A stretch of 64,000 bases of DNA from assembly GCF_002858745.1 (NCBI RefSeq), contig NZ_PJRO01000012.1, positions 62,001 through 126,000 on the forward strand, written 5' to 3'. The notes under the pieces were generated by a model, which worked only from the letters and a program-made list of their open reading frames with translations, did not search any database and had not been told where the DNA came from. Each line of letters starts with the position of its first letter. Within the stretch, counting starts at the first letter, position 1. The position numbers and the translations under genes are program-made. This DNA is from Mesorhizobium loti (GTDB taxonomy: Bacteria; Pseudomonadota; Alphaproteobacteria; Rhizobiales; Rhizobiaceae). This document shows, in pieces, positions 52,009 through 61,154 of this stretch.

Positions 52009-52919
52009 CGACCGTGCAACGTCCCTTGCCCCCATACACGCCTTATGACGGCTCGTCGAAACCCTTCGCCATCGGCCTGAAGCCGCTGGAGCTCGACCAT
52101 TGGCTGGAGATCGACGGCTATTTCGCTGCCCAACTGGCGGAAAAGCATCGCCTCTACAGGGAACTGTCCGACAAGGTCTTTGTCGAAGAGGCCGATACAC
52201 GGGACGCACAGCGGGAGGTGCTGGAGTTCGTCGAGACGCATATGGGCCAATACCATGCGCCGGCGCTGCTCGAAGCACGAACACTGGGCACCACCGGATC
52301 CGGTGCGCTGGCCGATGCGCCGCTGGTGACCGCTTCGCTAATGACGCAGGACGATCTCATCCTGATGCGCCGAAGTGACGATGGCTGGCGCCTCGCCGCC
52401 GGTTCGTTGTGTTTTCCCTCGTCCTGGTCGCTGACGGAAAAATTCGGCAAGCCGCTGCACAAAATTCATGATCCTGTTCCGGGTTTCGGGACCGGCACCC
52501 GGCCGGCCGACATTATCAGCCGCATGTTCGACAATCTTCAGGGCCAGGCTGTCGAGCGTTTCAACTGGTCGGTCCAGGCCAATGATGCCCTCTACCACCC
52601 TCTGTCGGATCGCCAGCGCATAGCCCGTTCCGCTCTTCGCGGCTCGAACTTTCCAGACAGCGACATCAACGCGCATGCCTTCATCCGTGTCGAGCGCCAG
52701 ACGCTGCGCAAGCTGCCGGTTTCGCGTGACATCCTCTTCACCATCCGCATCTATCTCGACCCGCTAGCCATGCTCGCCCGTCATCCTGACCGAGCGCGTA
52801 TCGCCGCGGGTTTTGCCGTGCAACTCGGCGAACTGGACGAGGCACAGCTCGACTACAAGGGCCTGATTGCCGATCGCGACCGGCTGGTGACGTATCTCGA
52901 TGGCGTGGCCAACGGCTGA
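52005..52919 (+). CDS. DUF3445 heme-dependent oxidative N-demethylase family protein
   Basis: A 304-residue member of DUF3445, typified by the alpha subunit of heme-dependent oxidative N-demethylase, which releases formaldehyde from methylamines. Visible family segments are DWLEIDGYF-like DHWLEIDGYFAAQLAEKHRL, LCFPSSWSLTEKFGKPLHKI and NAHAFIRVERQTLRKLP. Partner subunits (reductase/ferredoxin, glutamine amidotransferase-like) are absent here. It starts at a TTG overlapping the YciI stop by 4 bases. Confidence 0.85.
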   Translation: MTTVQRPLPPYTPYDGSSKPFAIGLKPLELDHWLEIDGYFAAQLAEKHRLYRELSDKVFVEEADTRDAQREVLEFVETHMGQYHAPALLEARTLGTTGSGALADAPLVTASLMTQDDLILMRRSDDGWRLAAGSLCFPSSWSLTEKFGKPLHKIHDPVPGFGTGTRPADIISRMFDNLQGQAVERFNWSVQANDALYHPLSDRQRIARSALRGSNFPDSDINAHAFIRVERQTLRKLPVSRDILFTIRIYLDPLAMLARHPDRARIAAGFAVQLGELDEAQLDYKGLIADRDRLVTYLDGVANG

Positions 52920-53002
52920 CGCACAGCGGTCCGGGTCGTTAAGGCCAGCGACCGGATTCGCTTTATTGTGACAAGCATGTATGGTTTAGCAGTTGCAGCC
53001 GG

Positions 53003-53024
53003 GCGCATCCGCGTCCGGCTTTTC
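53003..53024. other. Small hairpin in the homospermidine synthase leader
   Basis: GCCGGGCG-CATC-CGCGTCCGGC, about 40 bases before the hss start. There is no T-tract. It could influence translation or be incidental. Confidence 0.3.
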
Positions 53025-53061
53025 TGTGAGGTCACACGACAAAGAAGGAGTGCCGTAAAAA

Positions 53062-54507
53062 ATGGCGAATGAAAAATGGCCCGTCTATGGTGAGATCACC
53101 GGCCCGATCGTGATGATTGGCTTCGGTTCGATCGGCCGTGGCTCGCTTCCGCTCCTCGAGCGCCATTTCAAATTCGACAAGTCCCGCATGGTGATCATCG
53201 ATCCCAGCGAGAAGAACCGCAAGCTGGCGGACGAACGCGGCATCACCTTCATCAAGAGTGCCATCACCAAGGACAATTACAAGGAAGCGCTAACCCCGCT
53301 GCTCACCAATGGCGGCGGCCAGGGCTTCTGCGTCAACCTGTCGGTCGACACCGGCTCGGTCGACATCATGCGGCTCACTCGCAAGCTCGGCGCGCTTTAC
53401 GTCGATACGGTCATCGAGCCATGGCTCGGCTTCTATTTCGACACCGAGGCCAACAACGCCTCGCGCACCAATTATGCACTGCGCGAAAGCCTGCTTGCGG
53501 AAAAGCGCAAGCATCCGGGCGGGCCGACCGCAGTCTCCACCTGCGGCGCCAATCCCGGCATGGTGTCCTGGTTCGTCAAGCAGGCGCTGGTGAACCTCGC
53601 CAGGGAGCTTGGCCTCGACTTCAAAACACCCGCGCAGCATGACCGCGATGGCTGGGCCAAGCTGATGAAGAAGGCGGGTGTCGAGGGCATTCACATCGCC
53701 GAGCGCGACACCCAGCGCACCAAGAAGCCGAAGCCGCTGAACGTGTTCTGGAACACATGGTCGGTCGAGGGCTTCGTCTCGGAAGGCCTGCAGCCGGCCG
53801 AGCTCGGCTGGGGCACCCACGAGAAGTGGATGCCGAAGAACGCCAAGAAGCACAAGAAGGGCTCCGGAGCGGCGATCTATCTGGAGCAGCCCGGCGCCAA
53901 CACCCGCGTGCGCACCTGGGTGCCTACTCTCGGCGCGCAGTACGGCTTCCTGGTCACTCATAACGAAGCGATCTCGATCTCCGACTTCTTCACCGTGCGC
54001 GACAAGCATGGCGAAGTAACCTATCGCCCGACCTGCCACTACGCCTATCATCCGTGCAACGATGCGGTGCTGTCGCTGCACGAGATGTTCGGCGCGGCTG
54101 GCAAGGCCCAGCCGGAACAGCATGTGTTGGGGGAGGACGAACTTGTCGACGGTTCCGACGAGCTTGGCGTGCTGCTCTACGGTCACAAGAAGAATGCCTA
54201 CTGGTACGGCTCGCAACTGACGCTGGAAGAGGCTCGCAAGCTCGCGCCCTACCAGAATGCGACTGGCCTGCAGGTATCGTCGGCGGTGCTCGCCGGCATG
54301 GTCTGGGCGCTGGAAAATCCGGAAGCCGGCATCGTCGAGACCGACGAGATGGACTTCGACCGCTGCCTGGAAGTGCAGAAAGCTTATCTCGGTCCGGTGA
54401 AGGGATATTACACCGACTGGACACCGCTGGATGGCCGGCCCGGCCTGTTCAAGGAAGACATTGACGAGAAGGATCCCTGGCAGTTCCGCAACATCCTGGT
54501 GCGCTGA
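53062..54507 (+). CDS. hss: NAD-dependent homospermidine synthase
   Basis: Forms sym-homospermidine, the main triamine of rhizobia, from two putrescines with NAD. The 481-residue product has an N-terminal Rossmann domain (GPIVMIGFGSIGRGSLPLLE) and the long catalytic region of bacterial HSS (for example GANPGMVSWFVKQAL). GAAGGAG lies 10 bases upstream of the ATG. Putrescine would come from the decarboxylase at 28246. A terminator follows closely. Confidence 0.95.
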   Translation: MANEKWPVYGEITGPIVMIGFGSIGRGSLPLLERHFKFDKSRMVIIDPSEKNRKLADERGITFIKSAITKDNYKEALTPLLTNGGGQGFCVNLSVDTGSVDIMRLTRKLGALYVDTVIEPWLGFYFDTEANNASRTNYALRESLLAEKRKHPGGPTAVSTCGANPGMVSWFVKQALVNLARELGLDFKTPAQHDRDGWAKLMKKAGVEGIHIAERDTQRTKKPKPLNVFWNTWSVEGFVSEGLQPAELGWGTHEKWMPKNAKKHKKGSGAAIYLEQPGANTRVRTWVPTLGAQYGFLVTHNEAISISDFFTVRDKHGEVTYRPTCHYAYHPCNDAVLSLHEMFGAAGKAQPEQHVLGEDELVDGSDELGVLLYGHKKNAYWYGSQLTLEEARKLAPYQNATGLQVSSAVLAGMVWALENPEAGIVETDEMDFDRCLEVQKAYLGPVKGYYTDWTPLDGRPGLFKEDIDEKDPWQFRNILVR

Positions 54508-54527
54508 CAAGCGGGTTCGCAAACAAG

Positions 54528-54556
54528 AAAGGGCGCCGATCGGCGCCCTTTTCATT
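54528..54556. terminator. Bidirectional terminator after homospermidine synthase
   Basis: AAAGGGCGCCGATCGGCGCCCTTT is a perfect palindrome (54528-54551) followed by TCATT. It separates convergent hss and the PTS IIB gene. Confidence 0.85.
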
Positions 54557-54595
54557 CAACGGATCGAAACGGCTGCTGGCACACCAGGAGCGTCG

Positions 54596-54883
54596 TTACT
54601 TCCTCAGCTCTGCTTCGATATCGTCCAGCGCCTTGTCCTTGCCGATACCGGTGAGGAAGGCCAGCCCCTTGACGATGGGCACAGTCACCGAAGCCGAGAT
54701 CGGCGTGGTCGAGATGATCAGATCGACACCCTCGGCCAAGCTGGCCACTTCGGTCGCCTTGCATTGCATGGCATTGAAGGTCAATCCCCGTGCCTTCATG
54801 GCTTCCGTCACCGTGGCATTAACCGCCGTGGAGGTGGCGACGCCGGTGCCACAAGCGAAAAGAATGGTCTTCTGTCTGGCCAT
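54596..54883 (-). CDS. PTS galactitol-type enzyme IIB
   Basis: A 95-residue phosphotransfer domain. The phosphorylated residue is Cys11 in ILFACGTGVATS, the Cys-loop pattern of galactitol/lactose-type IIB. It accepts phosphate from IIA and passes it to sugar bound in IIC. It is the last gene of the IIC-IIA-IIB set, 18 bases after IIA. The exact sugar cannot be proven from this sequence. Confidence 0.9.
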   Translation of the reverse strand: MARQKTILFACGTGVATSTAVNATVTEAMKARGLTFNAMQCKATEVASLAEGVDLIISTTPISASVTVPIVKGLAFLTGIGKDKALDDIEAELRK

Positions 54884-54901
54884 ATCGAATGTCCTTTACC
54901 G

Positions 54902-55363
54902 CTAGCTCAATACTGCTCTGATGTCGTCCACGCTCGCAGCCTGTTTCAGGGCTGCCAGCGCTTCGGGGCTCTGGATGGTACCCATGATCTTCTGCAGCAT
55001 TTCTATCTGCTTGTCCTTGTCGTTGATCGCAAGCAGGAAGACGATGCCGACGGAGACAGCCTCGTCCGGTTCTTCCATGTTGGCGAAGTCGACCGGCTTC
55101 GCCAGTACCGCCAGCCCAACACCCGCTTTGTTGACGTGGATGGGGTCCGTATGGGGCACGGCGACGTTTTCGGCGAGCCCGAGTGGCAGGCCGGTCGGCA
55201 TGGTCTGCTCGCGCTTCACAACGGCATCCGCATAGCTCGGCTTGACATAACCCAGGGCCTCCAGCCGCGATGCCAGCTGGCGGATCACCGCCTCGTTGCT
55301 GTCGGCATTCACGCCAAGCAGGATCGCTTCAGGGTCGATATGGTCGATCAAGGCTTGCGCCAT
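54902..55363 (-). CDS. PTS fructose/galactitol-type enzyme IIA
   Basis: A 153-residue IIA domain (PTS_EIIA_2). The phosphorylated His71 lies in NVAVPHTDPIHV. I chose the ATG at 55363; the region upstream is not part of the fold. It lies about 110 bases downstream of the IIC gene and 18 bases upstream of IIB. HPr and EI are not encoded here and must come from elsewhere. Confidence 0.9.
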   Translation of the reverse strand: MAQALIDHIDPEAILLGVNADSNEAVIRQLASRLEALGYVKPSYADAVVKREQTMPTGLPLGLAENVAVPHTDPIHVNKAGVGLAVLAKPVDFANMEEPDEAVSVGIVFLLAINDKDKQIEMLQKIMGTIQSPEALAALKQAASVDDIRAVLS

Positions 55364-55474
55364 GCTTTGTTCTCCAGATCTGGGGCCGGCGGCGATCATC
55401 GCCACCGGCCCCATGTTTCATTTCAGGTGGATGCAACCCGCTTCAGGTGAGCGGCAGACGCGTCCAATCCGGCC

Positions 55475-56869
55475 TCAGGCCGCTTCGTCCTCGGCACCGG
55501 CGGCCCGCTCCCAGGCCAGCGTGTTGCGGCGGTAGAGCACGAAGGCACCCGCAATCACCAGCGCCAGCACGGCAAGGCCGGCAACGCCAAGACCCTGGAT
55601 CGCTTCGATGATCACATAGGGGATCCACAGGAAGCCGTCGACCACCGAGGTGATCTGCACCGCATGCTCGGGCATCTTGAAGCCCGACGCGACGGCTGCA
55701 CTGGTGAACAGCGGCGCCAGCGCATTGGCAACGTAGAAGCCGAGTGCCAGCGTGATGGTGCCCACCACGACCATGCGGAAGACGTTGCCCTTGAGCAGCG
55801 GTGCGGTCATCGCAACGATGAAGGGGATGACCGCGAGATCGGCGAACAGGATGACGCGATTGCCCGGCAGGATCACCGACAGGATGATGGCGATCGGCAC
55901 CAGGATCAGCGAGGACGAGATCGCGGCCGGATGACCGATCAGGATCGCCGAGTCGAGGCCGACCAGCAGCTCACGGTCGCCGGTGCGCTTGCGCACAAAT
56001 TCCTGCGCGGCATCGGACACCGGCAACAGCCCTTCCATCAGCACCTTCACCATCCGCGGTAGAAGCAGCATGACAGCGGCAAGCGTCATGCCGGTGGACA
56101 GCACCTTCGACAACACCGTGCCGAAATCGCCGGCGTTGTAGTAGGCGATCAGGCCAAGCACGAGGCCGATGATCAGGCCGAGCACCACCGGCTCGCCAAA
56201 CACACCAAAGCGCTTTTCGATCGTCTCGGTGCTGATGTTGATCTTGTTGATGCCGGGAATACGGTCCATCACCCAATTGAGCACGATCGCGATCGGCAGG
56301 ATCTGGGCGGAAGCCAGATGCGGCACCGAGACGCCCGGAATACCGTAGAACTGCTGCACCGCGCGCGCCGACCAGTCGGCGAAGAGCAACGCCAGCGCCG
56401 CCACGAGGGCCGCAACGATCAAGCCATAAGCCAGGCTGTTGGTGGCGGCCGTGGCCAGCGAGCCGACGAACGCGAAGTGCCAGAAATTCCAGACGTCGAC
56501 ATTGAGCGTGCGCGTGAGACGCAGCAGCAAGAGCGCAACATTGACGGCGATGCCGATGGGGATCACCCAGAGACCAACCGACGAACCAAAGGCGATGGCC
56601 GCTGCGGACGGCCAGCCGACATCGACGATATCGCGCTGGATGCCGGTGTTGGTGACGATCGCCTTGGCCACGTCACCGATCGAGGTGAGCATCAGGCCAA
56701 GCACCAGATTGATACCGATGAAAGCCACGCCGATGGTGACGGCGGCACGAAATGCCCTGCCCACCTTGGCGCCGAGCACCACTGCAATGATGAAAATGAC
56801 GATGGGCAACAGAACCGTCGCGCCAAGCGTATCCACGGCCGATTTCAGGCCGGTCAAAAAGATGTCCAT
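55475..56869 (-). CDS. PTS galactitol-type enzyme IIC (permease)
   Basis: A 464-residue membrane permease of the EIIC-GAT family with about eleven hydrophobic helices and the sugar-site segment LVGLDSAILIGHPAAIS. The N-terminus MDIFLTGLKSAVDTLGATVL is typical of GatC. It heads the three-gene set; no kinase, aldolase or tagatose enzyme is adjacent. Such sugar-specific PTS permeases are uncommon in Hyphomicrobiales, which usually retain only the nitrogen-related PTS. Confidence 0.9.
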   Translation of the reverse strand: MDIFLTGLKSAVDTLGATVLLPIVIFIIAVVLGAKVGRAFRAAVTIGVAFIGINLVLGLMLTSIGDVAKAIVTNTGIQRDIVDVGWPSAAAIAFGSSVGLWVIPIGIAVNVALLLLRLTRTLNVDVWNFWHFAFVGSLATAATNSLAYGLIVAALVAALALLFADWSARAVQQFYGIPGVSVPHLASAQILPIAIVLNWVMDRIPGINKINISTETIEKRFGVFGEPVVLGLIIGLVLGLIAYYNAGDFGTVLSKVLSTGMTLAAVMLLLPRMVKVLMEGLLPVSDAAQEFVRKRTGDRELLVGLDSAILIGHPAAISSSLILVPIAIILSVILPGNRVILFADLAVIPFIVAMTAPLLKGNVFRMVVVGTITLALGFYVANALAPLFTSAAVASGFKMPEHAVQITSVVDGFLWIPYVIIEAIQGLGVAGLAVLALVIAGAFVLYRRNTLAWERAAGAEDEAA

Positions 56870-56913
56870 TTTTCCTCCCCAGAACGCCCGGTTGTTTCCG
56901 GCGCGTCACCACA

Positions 56914-56929
56914 AGAACATTTGTGTTCT
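56914..56929. promoter_or_regulatory. Candidate operator upstream of the PTS genes
   Basis: AGAACATTTGTGTTCT is an inverted repeat (AGAACA/TGTTCT) 45-60 bases before the IIC start; TTTCGTATATCG lies just upstream on the transcribed strand. The form would suit a DeoR- or GntR-type repressor. No regulator gene is adjacent. Confidence 0.45.
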
Positions 56930-57118
56930 CCGATATACGAAAGTTACAGCCTTTCAAGAGGCTGTCAATCGGGCGCCCTGACAAAGCGGTGGACCGCGAT
57001 ACCCCGCCGAACTGTTGCCGGCAGGTCACGCTACACGCATCGCATCTATTGGCGAGCCTTGTTTTCATCATCAATTCGAGCGATGGAAGAGGCGCGGACC
57101 GAGGAGAGGTTTTACGAG

Positions 57119-57499
57119 ATGATCACAGCGCGCAAACTTGTTACGGGCAGCCTTGCCGTAGCCGCGACCATGGCACTGGCCGCCTGTCAGACCGGCGGTG
57201 GCCCCGGCGAACCCCCGCCCTCCGCTGCGCCGAAGGGCGTGGAAGGCTCCTGGATCGATGCGCAGGGGACCGGGCTTTCAACCATTTCGGCTGGCAAGTT
57301 CCAGACGGTTGCGACCGATACCGGGCAGAAGCTCGCCGACGGCAGCTATCGGATGACCAGCCAGACTTCGATCGAGATCAACGGCACGTCGCTGATCCGC
57401 CAGTCACCGATCGCTTTCAATTGCCTGCTCGTTTCGATCAACCAGCTCAACTGCACCAGCCAGGCAGGCCAGAACTTCGTGCTGACGCGCCGCAGCTGA
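57119..57499 (+). CDS. omp10: Outer-membrane lipoprotein, Brucella Omp10-like
   Basis: A 126-residue lipoprotein. A signal peptide ends in a lipobox with Cys23 (MALAAC). The mature domain has GVEGSWIDAQGTGLSTIS and QLNCTSQAGQNFVLTRR, which align by eye with Brucella Omp10. It is probably in the outer membrane. GAGGAGAGG lies upstream of the ATG at 57119. The fold resembles protease-inhibitor Inh/Omp19 barrels, but the function is not known. Confidence 0.88.
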   Translation: MITARKLVTGSLAVAATMALAACQTGGGPGEPPPSAAPKGVEGSWIDAQGTGLSTISAGKFQTVATDTGQKLADGSYRMTSQTSIEINGTSLIRQSPIAFNCLLVSINQLNCTSQAGQNFVLTRRS

Positions 57500-57542
57500 T
57501 CGAAGCTGGCGCTGCGGCGCAAACGACCGGCATCCTTTATCG

Positions 57543-57571
57543 AACGGCCGCATCGTCTGGATGCGGCCGTT
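57543..57571 (+). terminator. Terminator-like hairpin after omp10
   Basis: AACGGCCGCATC (57543-57554) and GATGCGGCCGTT (57560-57571) form a perfect 12-bp stem, followed by TCCGTTT, 44 bases after the omp10 stop. The remaining ~200 bases before the nucleotidase gene show only a small CGCCGG-type stem near 57590-57612. Confidence 0.7.
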
Positions 57572-57782
57572 TCCGTTTGCGCAACACATTTCGCCGGCAA
57601 AACCCGGCGGTGAATCCGCTTGCAACGGCGGAAAGGCAATGGGAACATGCCCCCTCGAGGGCGTGTAAAACTCCAGTCAAGCAGGGCGTCTACAACCCCA
57701 TGGCAGGCTATCCGCATCGCTCCCGGGATCGACGCGATCCTTGGTCAAGGCGAGGCACCACGAACGCAACGGGAGAGCAGGA

Positions 57783-59765
57783 ATGAAGAAGATCGCTGTT
57801 GTCACGGCACTTTCAGCCTCGGCACTCGGCATGAGCACCGGCATGTCTTTTGCCGACTACACGCTAAACATCCTGCATATCAATGACTGGCACAGCCGCA
57901 TCGAAAGCAACAACAAGTACGAATCCACCTGTTCCGCCGAGGAAGAGACCAAGGGTGAGTGCTTTGGCGGCGCCGCCCGCCTCGTCACGGCGATTGCCGC
58001 CGAGCGCAAGAAACTAGAAGGCCAGAACGTGCTGTTGCTCAATGGCGGCGACAACTTCCAGGGCTCGCTCTTCTATACGACCTACAAGGGCAAGACTGAG
58101 GCCGAGTTCCTGAACCAGATGAAGTTCGACGCCATGACCGTCGGCAACCACGAGTTCGACGATGGCGAGGATGCGCTGGCGCCGTTCCTCGACGTCATCA
58201 AATTCCCGGTGCTTTCGGCCAATGTGAAGGCAAGTGCCGCCGCCAAGGTCGGCGATCGCATCAAGCCGTCCGTCGTCATCGAGCTCGGTGGCCAGAAGAT
58301 CGGCATCATCGGCGCCGTCACCAACGACACGCCCGATCTCGCCACACCCGGCCCCAACATCACCATCGAAAACGATATCAAGACCATCACGGCCGAGGTC
58401 GAGAAGCTGAAAGGCCAGGGCGTCAACAAGATCATCGCGCTGACCCATATCGGCTATCCGCGCGAAAAGGAGATGATCGCCAAGATCCCCGGTATTGACG
58501 TGGTGGTGGGCGGACATTCGCACTCGCTGCTGTCCAACACCGATCCGAAGGCCGAAGGCCCTTACCCGACGATGGTCGACAACCCGGACGGCTATAAGGT
58601 TCCGGTGACGCAGGCCGCCTCCTATTCCAAGCTGCTCGGCGAGTTCAAGGTGGTGTTCGACGACAACGGCGTGGTCAAGGAAGCCAGCGGCAACCCGATC
58701 CCGCTCGACAAGTCGATCACACCCGATCCACAGGTGCTCGCCCGCATCAAGGAACTCGGCGCACCGATCGAAGAATTGAAAGCCAAGCAGGTTGGCGAAA
58801 CCACCGCCGCCATCGACGGCAGCCGCGAAAACTGTCGGACGCGCGAATGCGCGATGGGCAACCTGGTTTCCGATGCCGTGCTCGACCGCGTGAAGGGCCA
58901 GGGCGTGGAAATCGTTTTCACCAATGGCGGCGGCCTGCGCGCTTCGATCGACCAGGGCAAGGTTTCGATGGGAGAGGTGCTGACCGTATTGCCGTTCCAG
59001 AACACCGTCGCCACCTTCAGGATTCCAGGCAAGACCGTGGTCGGCGCGCTTGAACACGGGGTTTCGGCGGTCGAGGAAGGCAAAGGCCAGTTCCCGCAGG
59101 TAGCTGGTCTCAAATATGCCTTCGACAAGTCGGCGCCAGCCAATGGTGGCCGCATCAAGTCTGTCGAAGTCATGGAAGGCGGCCAGTGGAAGCCGATCGA
59201 TCCGGCCAAGGAATACATCGTCGCCACCAACAACTATGTCCGCCAGGGTGGCGACGGCTACAAGCTGTTCATCGACGGCAAGGATGCCTACGACTACGGC
59301 CCAAGCCTTGAGCAGGTGGTGGCCGAGTACATCGGCGCCCACAGCCCCTACACGCCGAAGCTGGAGGGCCGCATCACCGAGGTGAGCGGTGCCGGGCAGC
59401 CGGCCGAGGCCGCAAAACCAGCAGACACGGCGCAAGCCGGCACAGCGGCACCCGCTGAAACAGCACCGGCAATGCCCGCCCCGCCTGCCGCGTCCAACGA
59501 CATCGCCAACACACCGCCAGCGGTCGAGGCTCCGGCAGCAAAACCAACCGAAGCCGCTCCAGCGGAAGCCGCCAAGCCGGCCGAGGCCGCGACATCGATC
59601 CAGGCCGGTGGTACCCACACCATCGCCAAGGGCGACACTTATTGGGACATCGCTGTAAAAGCTTATGGCGACGGCACCAAATGGCGGCGTATCGCCCGCG
59701 CCAATCCCGGCCAGGAACCGCATCGGCTGCTGGTGGGGACGGAGCTGAAGATACCGGCGAAATGA
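57783..59765 (+). CDS. Periplasmic 5'-nucleotidase/metallophosphoesterase with C-terminal LysM domain
   Basis: A 660-residue exported enzyme of the UshA/5'-nucleotidase family. A signal peptide (1-24) precedes a metallophosphatase domain with Asp35/His37 (INDWHSR), NGGDNFQGS (Asp90) and GNHEFD (121-126). A 5_nucleotid_C domain follows (about 345-510). An Ala/Pro/Glu-rich linker (about 540-605) and one LysM domain (about 612-659) close it. LysM would anchor it to peptidoglycan. I chose the ATG at 57783. Confidence 0.92.
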   Translation: MKKIAVVTALSASALGMSTGMSFADYTLNILHINDWHSRIESNNKYESTCSAEEETKGECFGGAARLVTAIAAERKKLEGQNVLLLNGGDNFQGSLFYTTYKGKTEAEFLNQMKFDAMTVGNHEFDDGEDALAPFLDVIKFPVLSANVKASAAAKVGDRIKPSVVIELGGQKIGIIGAVTNDTPDLATPGPNITIENDIKTITAEVEKLKGQGVNKIIALTHIGYPREKEMIAKIPGIDVVVGGHSHSLLSNTDPKAEGPYPTMVDNPDGYKVPVTQAASYSKLLGEFKVVFDDNGVVKEASGNPIPLDKSITPDPQVLARIKELGAPIEELKAKQVGETTAAIDGSRENCRTRECAMGNLVSDAVLDRVKGQGVEIVFTNGGGLRASIDQGKVSMGEVLTVLPFQNTVATFRIPGKTVVGALEHGVSAVEEGKGQFPQVAGLKYAFDKSAPANGGRIKSVEVMEGGQWKPIDPAKEYIVATNNYVRQGGDGYKLFIDGKDAYDYGPSLEQVVAEYIGAHSPYTPKLEGRITEVSGAGQPAEAAKPADTAQAGTAAPAETAPAMPAPPAASNDIANTPPAVEAPAAKPTEAAPAEAAKPAEAATSIQAGGTHTIAKGDTYWDIAVKAYGDGTKWRRIARANPGQEPHRLLVGTELKIPAK

Positions 59766-59850
59766 GTGCCCCCCTCTTTCGCGAGGGATATAGGCGCTCC
59801 GGGGTGCGGCCAGACGCGGCATTGAAACCGCGTCTACGGCTGTTAATTAG

Positions 59851-60909
59851 ATGCCCATGACATTCGCTACCGAACCCGAACTCGAGGGCTCCTCGCCCGC
59901 AGGCAGCATGACGAACAACAGCCCTGAAAAAGTCGGGCTGATGCTGGTCAATCTCGGCACCCCCGATGGTACCGAATACGGGCCGATGTGGCGCTATCTG
60001 CGCGAATTCCTCTCTGACCCACGCGTCATCGAGATGCCGCGCTGGCTCTGGTATCCGATCCTCTACGGCCTGGTTTTGACGACGCGGCCAAAGAAGTCCG
60101 GCGCCAATTACGCCAAGATCTGGAACCGCGAGAAAAATGAGTCGCCGCTGCGCACCTACACGCGTGGACAGGGTGAGAAGCTGATGCAGCGCCTCAGCGA
60201 TCTCACCAACGTCAGTGTCGACTGGGCGATGCGCTACGGCAATCCGTCGACGCGCTCGGTGGTGGAAAGGCTAGTCGCGCAAGGGTGCGACCGTATCCTC
60301 ACCTTCCCGTTGTATCCGCAATATTCGGCAACGACGACAGCCACGGCGAACGACCAGTTGTTCCGCGCGCTTATGACGATGCGGCGCGCGCCGGCTGTCC
60401 GCTCCGTCCCGCCTTATTACGCCGAACCGGTCTACATCGACGCCCTCGCCCGCTCGATCGAAAAGCATCTCGCCACACTGGATTTCGAACCGGAAGTGGT
60501 TGCCGCCTCCTATCACGGGATTCCGAAGCCCTATGCAGACAGGGGCGATCCTTACCCGCAGCACTGTCTGGAAACGACGCGCCTGCTGCGCGAACGGCTC
60601 GGCTGGAGCGAGAAGAAGCTGATCACCACCTTCCAGTCGCGCTTCGGCGCGCAGGAATGGCTGCAGCCCTACACCGACAAGACGATGGAGCGGCTGGGCA
60701 AGGAAGGCGTGAAGCGCATCGCCGTCCTCAATCCGGGCTTTTCCTCGGACTGCATCGAGACACTGGAAGAGATCGCTCAGGAGGCTCAGGAAATCTTCCT
60801 GCATGCCGGCGGCGAGACATTCGCTCATATCCCCTGCCTCAACGACAGCCCGGAAGGCATGGACGTGATCGAGACCCTGTCGCGGCGCGAATTGGCCGGC
60901 TGGATCTGA
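59851..60909 (+). CDS. hemH: Ferrochelatase
   Basis: Inserts ferrous iron into protoporphyrin IX, the last step of protoheme synthesis. The 352-residue product has the signature SYHGIPKPYADRGDPY with active-site His222, and NPGFSSDCIETLEEI near the C-terminus. The ATG at 59851 is chosen; a second Met 3 codons later is possible. It lacks the 2Fe-2S C-terminal extension of some families. It stands alone rather than in a heme operon. Confidence 0.95.
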   Translation: MPMTFATEPELEGSSPAGSMTNNSPEKVGLMLVNLGTPDGTEYGPMWRYLREFLSDPRVIEMPRWLWYPILYGLVLTTRPKKSGANYAKIWNREKNESPLRTYTRGQGEKLMQRLSDLTNVSVDWAMRYGNPSTRSVVERLVAQGCDRILTFPLYPQYSATTTATANDQLFRALMTMRRAPAVRSVPPYYAEPVYIDALARSIEKHLATLDFEPEVVAASYHGIPKPYADRGDPYPQHCLETTRLLRERLGWSEKKLITTFQSRFGAQEWLQPYTDKTMERLGKEGVKRIAVLNPGFSSDCIETLEEIAQEAQEIFLHAGGETFAHIPCLNDSPEGMDVIETLSRRELAGWI

Positions 60910-60985
60910 TCTCAGACGATAGAGTATCCAGGCCTGACAAAGCTGCATCCCCAGCAGAACCACCTCCCCCGATTGTAACGGCACG

Positions 60986-61005
60986 GAAACACACTTAAGT
61001 GTTTC
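60986..61005. other. Near-palindrome after hemH
   Basis: GAAACACACTTAAGTGTTTC, an imperfect inverted repeat about 75 bases after the hemH stop and just before a repeat. Could be a weak terminator or a protein-binding site; no T-tract. Confidence 0.3.
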
Positions 61006-61014
61006 GTGAGGCAT

Positions 61015-61116
61015 TAGAGCGCCGCGCGTCCATTCGGACGCGCAAAGGACGCTCTAACACTTTGAAGCGGCGCATCGTGCTTTCCGAAAATCGATTCCGA
61101 TTTTCGGGCCGATGCG
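61015..61116. repeat. Palindromic repeat, type B (full copy)
   Basis: 102 bp. The first hairpin is TAGAGCGCCGCGCGTCC...CGCTCTA. The second is GCATCG...CCGAAAATCGATTCCGATTTTCGG...GATGC. It closely matches the repeat at 27399-27491 in reverse orientation, and the first half matches 2544-2586. It lies upstream of the qmcA gene. Confidence 0.82.
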
Positions 61117-61154
61117 CTGGCCTTGCCACTTGTCGGCAATTGAGGGAGAGCCGA

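Noticed and set aside
58014..59822. A 602-codon minus-strand frame antisense to the 5'-nucleotidase
   Set aside because: Low-complexity composition and no motif; the plus-strand gene has a signal peptide, metal-site motifs and LysM.
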